Below are positions 33,016-37,696 of a DNA stretch of 37,696 nt, in pieces. This DNA is from CAYLYU01 sp964501925. Lineage in GTDB: Bacteria; Pseudomonadota; Zetaproteobacteria; Mariprofundales; Mariprofundaceae. Each line of letters opens with the position of its first letter. Position 1 is the stretch's first letter. Under the pieces are notes generated by a model. It worked only from the letters and a program-made list of their open reading frames with translations. It had not been told where the DNA came from and did not search any database. A program made the position numbers and the translations under genes. The stretch covers positions 1 through 37,696 of the forward strand of contig CAZCTM010000021.1 in NCBI GenBank assembly GCA_964501925.1. The letters run 5' to 3'.

Positions 33016-36000
33016 TCAGGGGACGGATTTTCCGGGCTTGCGATGAAAGAGGGTTGCAAGATCCATACCCACCGCAATGCTGGCAGGAAGAAACAGCAGG
33101 GTGACAAGCGTGGAAAACATCAGGCCCCAACTCAGGGCGAGGGCCATGGGGGCGACAAAGGGATCGTATCCTCCCCAGCCATAGGCTGTGGGAAGTAGGC
33201 CTACCACGGTGGTCATGGCTGTCAGAAGTACAGGACGCACCCGCCTTCTGCCGCTTTGGATCAGTGCCTTGCGCCATCCTACCCCAGCCTGGATGGATCG
33301 TTGGAGGAATACGACGAGCACAATGGCACCGTTGACCACCACGCCGGTCAGACCTACAAAACCCATCAGTGCCATGAAAGAGAGGGGTTCGGCGTGCAGG
33401 TAGAAGCCGCCAACAATACCAACGATACCAAAGGGAATGGGCAGCATGACCACCAGCGGATATCGCATATTGTTGAACTGGGCGGCCAGGATGACGAAGA
33501 TGCCGATAAGGGCGAAGACAAAACTGATCAAAAGGCCTCGCACCGATTCATCAGTCTTTTCCTTTTCCCCTCCAAGGTGAACCTTGACCCTGTCCAGATA
33601 CTTACCAAGCCAGACCGGTTTGTTTTCCTCGACTATTCGATTGATCTTCTGAGAGGTGATATGCCTGTTATCGACTTCGGCAGTCACAAGCATGATGCGT
33701 CGACCATCCTTGTGACGGATATTGGCAATCCCCTGGTGTTCGGAGAATGTAGCGATTTTTCCCAGGGGGATCAGGCCACCGGACTGGTTGGGAATGAGTA
33801 GTTCTTTCAGGGTCCGGATGTTTGAGCGTGCCTTTTCGGGATACCGTACCGTGACATCGATTTCCTTTTTCCCCCTGCGCAGGGTGGTGGCACGCGTCCC
33901 GTCAAAGGCTGCCTTGATATGGGTAGCGGCTGTAGCGAGATCCACACCGGCAAACGCCGCCAGTTGACGGTCAAGATGGACATGGATTTCCGGATCACCT
34001 TTCTCCAGCCCGCTTTCAATCGAATGCACCCCTTCCGTTCCTTTCAGGAAATCGATTAAACGACGTGCACTTTCCACCACTGCGGTTTCATCCTTACCAC
34101 TGATTTCAGCCTGCAGGGCCCGACCTACCGGAGGGCCGGGTTTCATCATGGTGAAGGCGATGGTGACATCGGGAAACAGGGGCGGGATTTCCTTTTTCAG
34201 TTTTTCCATGACCGTGTATGCACTGACCGTTCGCTTGGTAAAGGGCGTAAAAATGACACGAACCTGTCCAAAGCGGTCTCCAAGCTGCTTTAATGGGTCT
34301 CCGGCATCCGTCTGGTATTGCCCGGCAATGCTTACCGTGGTTTCAAGAATATTCGGATCAATACGCTCCCTTACTGCCTGATCGATGTTTAGCAGAATTT
34401 CCCGCATTTCCTCCAGGGTTGTGCCGGTGGGAGCGGTGACGCGCAAATAGAACTGGTCTTCGGCCCCGGATGGGAACAGCTGGAAGTCCATTTCCCTGGC
34501 AACACCAACGGCCCCTACGAGGGACAGGATGGTGAGAGCAACGGTGATGTAGCGGAAGCGGATGGCCGCTCGCAGCACCCGACCATAAAGTTTTTCCAGG
34601 AAATGGATATAGACTCGCTTCTTCAGGCGCTTGTGGGGGTTTGCCACGCTTTTGATATGTGCGGGAAGAATAAAAAATGCTTCCAGCAGGGAAAAGCTGA
34701 GCAACAACACAACCACGACGGGAATCACCCACACAAACTTTCCGATAATGCCGTACATGAACATGAGCGGCAGAAAGGCCACGATTGTTGTAAGCACGGT
34801 TGTCGTTACCGGGCCAAGCAGTTCAACGGTGCCCAGGACGGCGGATTCCTTTGGGGAAAGTCCTCTTTCCATGTGATAGGTGGCGTTTTCACCCACGATG
34901 ATGGCATCGTCCACCATGAGTCCAAGGGCAATGATAAAGGCCAGCATGACCAGCAGGTTCAGGGTGATGCCGGAAAAATAAAGAACCAGCAGGCCGGAGA
35001 AGAAGATGATCGGGATGCCCCAGCTGGTTGTGATGGCAACCGAAGGCCGCAGAAAGACAAGCAGGATCATAAGCACCAGGACAAGACCAATGGATCCATT
35101 GCTGGTCAGGACCCCGAGTCTCAATCTGGTTATGGTGGAAAAATCGTGGTAGGTCCTTACCTGCAACCCCTGACCGTAATGATCCGGGATCGTTTTAAGG
35201 TAAAGCCGAACGCGGTCAACCAGATCAATTATATCCGCATCTTTCTTCTTCAGGATAATCATGTTGATGGCCGATTTTCCGGATGCATCCACATAGCGCC
35301 AGGGAAGTTCGAGGCTCTCCTCGATCGTTGCAATGCTGTCCAGACGAATGCCCTGTCCCCTCTCGTTCGCTCTTAAAACCAGGGAACCTGTATCTTCCGC
35401 ATCCTTGAATTCACCGATGATTCTAACAATTTTCTGATTACCCTTTGTGCTTATCGCTCCACCCGGCGCATTCACATTCCATTTCCTGAGCAGGGAGATG
35501 ACTTCGCCCGCACTGATGCGGTGCTGTTTCAACTCATCCGGCTTCAGGGTGACCCTGATCTCCTCCCGACGATCCCCCTGAATGATGACCTTGGCCACAC
35601 CTTCGATGTCAAGGATATCGTCCTCAATAAGATCGCCGATACGTTTTAATTCCACATCTGGAAGGTCGCCGTAAATGGCAACGGCAAGCACAGGGACCTG
35701 TTCGGATTTGATTTCCAGGACAAAGGGAGAATCACGCAGGTCATCGGGAAGGTCAGCACGGTCGATGGCCTGCTGAATTTCGGTGACCAGTCTCGATCGC
35801 TCCTTGAAATGGGGATCCACCTCAACCGAAATCTCCATGGAACCCGGGAAAGATGTCGAGGAGATTTTTTCAATGCCATCCAGGCTTTTGATCTCCTGTT
35901 CAATCGGCGTGACCAGAAGCTGCTCCACTTCCTCAGGTGAGGCGCCGCTGTAGGATGCGGTGATGGTGATCAGATCAAAGTTGACAGGGGGGAAGGCCTC

Positions 36001-36105
36001 TCTCTGCATGGAAGATGCTGCATAGATTCCACCGGCGAGGAGCAGGAAGGAAACCAGGTTGATGATGAGATCGCGCTCGACAAAGAAGCGGATGAAGGAT
36101 GTCAC
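33016..36105 (-). CDS. RND-family efflux transporter (AcrB-like)
   Basis: A 1029-residue inner-membrane pump with the RND architecture: helix 1, a large periplasmic loop, helices 2-7, a second loop, and helices 8-12. The proton-relay aspartates are present in LMVDDAIIVGEN (near residue 400). The helix-10 lysine found in AcrB (VVKNA) is replaced here: the motif reads VVNGA (near residue 924). It starts at GTG 36105, 4 bases after the TolC-like stop, with no obvious ribosome site, so coupling is likely. The substrate is unknown. No periplasmic adaptor (MFP) gene lies between it and the outer-membrane factor. Confidence 0.92.
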   Translation of the reverse strand: MTSFIRFFVERDLIINLVSFLLLAGGIYAASSMQREAFPPVNFDLITITASYSGASPEEVEQLLVTPIEQEIKSLDGIEKISSTSFPGSMEISVEVDPHFKERSRLVTEIQQAIDRADLPDDLRDSPFVLEIKSEQVPVLAVAIYGDLPDVELKRIGDLIEDDILDIEGVAKVIIQGDRREEIRVTLKPDELKQHRISAGEVISLLRKWNVNAPGGAISTKGNQKIVRIIGEFKDAEDTGSLVLRANERGQGIRLDSIATIEESLELPWRYVDASGKSAINMIILKKKDADIIDLVDRVRLYLKTIPDHYGQGLQVRTYHDFSTITRLRLGVLTSNGSIGLVLVLMILLVFLRPSVAITTSWGIPIIFFSGLLVLYFSGITLNLLVMLAFIIALGLMVDDAIIVGENATYHMERGLSPKESAVLGTVELLGPVTTTVLTTIVAFLPLMFMYGIIGKFVWVIPVVVVLLLSFSLLEAFFILPAHIKSVANPHKRLKKRVYIHFLEKLYGRVLRAAIRFRYITVALTILSLVGAVGVAREMDFQLFPSGAEDQFYLRVTAPTGTTLEEMREILLNIDQAVRERIDPNILETTVSIAGQYQTDAGDPLKQLGDRFGQVRVIFTPFTKRTVSAYTVMEKLKKEIPPLFPDVTIAFTMMKPGPPVGRALQAEISGKDETAVVESARRLIDFLKGTEGVHSIESGLEKGDPEIHVHLDRQLAAFAGVDLATAATHIKAAFDGTRATTLRRGKKEIDVTVRYPEKARSNIRTLKELLIPNQSGGLIPLGKIATFSEHQGIANIRHKDGRRIMLVTAEVDNRHITSQKINRIVEENKPVWLGKYLDRVKVHLGGEKEKTDESVRGLLISFVFALIGIFVILAAQFNNMRYPLVVMLPIPFGIVGIVGGFYLHAEPLSFMALMGFVGLTGVVVNGAIVLVVFLQRSIQAGVGWRKALIQSGRRRVRPVLLTAMTTVVGLLPTAYGWGGYDPFVAPMALALSWGLMFSTLVTLLFLPASIAVGMDLATLFHRKPGKSVP

Positions 36106-36109
36106 GGCG

Positions 36110-37615
36110 TTATTGAAGGGATCCGGCCTGAATGACCGGGTTTCTAAGAAGGGTTCCCTGAGCCCACTGAAGCTGCCGGTAGGCCTGTTGCAGGGCGATT
36201 CGTTTGAGGCTCGTGTTTAGCCTGGCGATGTGAAGATCATCCTCAAACTTGATCAATGTGGGTGTACTTGAACGGCCTTCACGGTAACGTTTCAGTTCAG
36301 CCTTGAATTTTGATTCTTCGGCCTTTTGTCTGGCAAGGGCGGCCTGGAAAACCTTTTGTCCGTATTTCAACAATGTGAGGGCCTGAGCAATTTCATCCTT
36401 GATGCGTTCTATTGATTGCCGTTGCTCAAGCAATACCTGCTGTCGTTGCAGGATGGCCCTTTGGATTTCCGCCTTGCCGGCATTGTTGACCACAGTGTCC
36501 TGAAATTCGAGGCCAAGGAAAATGAATCGGTCATTGATGTCAAATCCCCTGACAGCGGCCTTTGATGATGTCCCTGCCAGCCCTCGTGTGCCGGCCTGGG
36601 CGATGATATCCAGCTGCATTCGCTCCCGGTCCCGGGCCTCTGCAAGCCTTGCCTCGCTAGCTTCCAGGGCCTTTTTCAGAGCCACAAGCTCAGCCCGATT
36701 CTGTTTGGCTATTTCAAGCGCCGTATCCTGATCGGGTATATCGCTTGCGATAGGGGCTGTGATTCGAATATCCATCGGTGCGTCGGCCTCTCGCAGCATC
36801 AGGCGATTCAGGGTGGTAATTTGGCGGGCAAGGTTGGATGCGGTTGTTTCCCGCTCGGCCATGCGTGTTTGCAGCAGGGCCTCCGCCTGCAGGCGATCAG
36901 TGGCCTCGATCAGGCCCAGTTCCTCACGATAGCGCTGGAATTCGAGCAGGCGCTTGCTGTTGGCGATCGAGACTTCCGCTGTTTCCAGGCGCTCTTGCTC
37001 CAGGGCGATGGAAAAGAACAGATCAATGGCACGAAGCGCCAGCTGTTCCTTGACCACATCTGCCTTGGCCTTCGATGCATCCACTTCAGCCCCGGCTGCC
37101 TCCAGCAATTTGGCATAAGCCGGCCGCCCCGTCCCTCGCAGCAGGGGGTGACGCCAGGTGATATCGATTTCGTTACGGTACGAGGGGTTAAGTTGTGTCT
37201 GTGCCGCGACAAAGGGAGATGGGGGAAAATCGAGAAAGGTCCGGTTGTAATTGAGACCGAGAGTCACGCTGTCCCCGCTTTCAAGCGGCTTGGTGATATT
37301 CCCCTGCAATTCCCAGTAAGTGGTGCCACTCGGGGAAAACTGGCTGGTTGAGAGGGTTTGTTCATTGCTTGCACCTGCCCTGGCGCTTATCACAGGGTCA
37401 AGCTGGCCTTCGAGCCGTCGTACTTCGGTCCGGAGGATTTCCGGCTGAAGATCAGCCAGGGCGACATCCGGATGCTTCTGCAGAACAGTCTGGATCACCG
37501 AGAAGAGGGTCATGGATTCGTCTGCCAGGGCAGGTTGGTGAATCATCATGGAAATCAGCATTCCACAGATGCCAAGGGTGATGTTCCAGGTTGGACCTTT
37601 TCCATTGGTGGGCAT
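36110..37615 (-). CDS. TolC-family outer-membrane factor
   Basis: A 501-residue outer-membrane efflux protein. A signal peptide ends around QPALA (residue 31). Two repeated coiled-coil and barrel halves follow, for example ELQGNITKPLESGDSVTLGLNY and the long helical stretches near 220-270 and 395-450. Such trimers open a channel across the outer membrane and periplasm. It precedes the RND gene by 4 bases. The start ATG 37615 has a weak ribosome site, so it may be translated in coupling with an upstream gene outside the window, possibly the missing adaptor. Confidence 0.88.
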   Translation of the reverse strand: MPTNGKGPTWNITLGICGMLISMMIHQPALADESMTLFSVIQTVLQKHPDVALADLQPEILRTEVRRLEGQLDPVISARAGASNEQTLSTSQFSPSGTTYWELQGNITKPLESGDSVTLGLNYNRTFLDFPPSPFVAAQTQLNPSYRNEIDITWRHPLLRGTGRPAYAKLLEAAGAEVDASKAKADVVKEQLALRAIDLFFSIALEQERLETAEVSIANSKRLLEFQRYREELGLIEATDRLQAEALLQTRMAERETTASNLARQITTLNRLMLREADAPMDIRITAPIASDIPDQDTALEIAKQNRAELVALKKALEASEARLAEARDRERMQLDIIAQAGTRGLAGTSSKAAVRGFDINDRFIFLGLEFQDTVVNNAGKAEIQRAILQRQQVLLEQRQSIERIKDEIAQALTLLKYGQKVFQAALARQKAEESKFKAELKRYREGRSSTPTLIKFEDDLHIARLNTSLKRIALQQAYRQLQWAQGTLLRNPVIQAGSLQ

Positions 37616-37649
37616 GGCCGGGAGTTTAGCAACCTTGATGGTTTTAGAG

Positions 37650-37689
37650 TCCCCGATAGGGGATCAGTAAACCCCTCGCCTTTAGGCGA
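37650..37689. repeat. Two tandem perfect hairpins at the right border
   Basis: TCCCC-GATA-GGGGA (37650-37663) and TCGCC-TTTA-GGCGA (37676-37689) each have a 5-bp stem and a 4-base loop, 12 bases apart. The second, with CCCC before it, resembles the subterminal palindrome of IS200/IS605-like elements. No transposase is visible because the window ends. They could instead be part of the tolC leader or an upstream terminator without a T-run. Confidence 0.45.
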
Positions 37690-37696
37690 TGGATAG

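Noticed and set aside
34603..35376. Plus-strand open frame of 257 codons over the RND gene
   Set aside because: His/Gln/Asn/Asp-rich antisense shadow of hydrophobic helices, with no ribosome site.

Overview
The window looks like chromosomal DNA of a gammaproteobacterium, probably a respiratory, possibly chemolithotrophic or sulfur-cycle lineage. This is inferred from the protein families (FimV, HflKC-YjeT, LptG, a gammaproteobacterial ffh-rpsP-rimM-trmD-rplS order, and a SHP/DHC/cytochrome b cluster), moderately high GC, and frequent GTG and TTG starts. No rRNA, tRNA, CRISPR array, prophage or complete transposon was seen. No gene-free stretch exceeds 300 bases.

Layout. Positions 1-54 look like the terminus of an IS21-type element. 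guaB-guaA (124-3216) make GMP. They are followed by a membrane YdjM/DUF457-type metal-dependent hydrolase (3317-4075) and two minus-strand secreted proteins of unknown role (4113-5113). The plus-strand block 5306-8821 is the SRP/ribosome cluster ffh, rpsP, rimM, trmD, rplS, closed by a clear terminator. The next block is glyA, nrdR, leuB, asd, fimV, truA (8961-16157), then suhB. lptG is convergent to suhB and divergent from hflK-hflC-yjeT (18238-20408).

The most interesting part is 20493-29635. On the minus strand a tightly packed operon encodes a cytochrome b561-type membrane protein, a SHP-type (DUF1924) oxygen-binding cytochrome c, a diheme cytochrome c, a PepSY protein, an OmpR-type regulator and a PhoQ-like kinase. 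Electrons could pass from the quinone pool through cytochrome b and DHC to SHP, with the kinase reporting the state of the envelope. Divergent from it is a Lol-like cassette: a LolA-fold periplasmic protein, two MacB/LolC-type permeases, an ABC ATPase and an outer-membrane beta-barrel. Together these form a candidate trans-envelope export route.

The right-hand part holds a small secreted protein, an M23 peptidase overlapping xseA, a small EF-hand protein, and an RND transporter with a TolC-like outer-membrane factor but no adaptor gene inside the window. The last 50 bases carry two perfect hairpins that may belong to an IS200/IS605-like end. Mobile-element-like sequence at both borders suggests the window may be a contig that broke at repeats.
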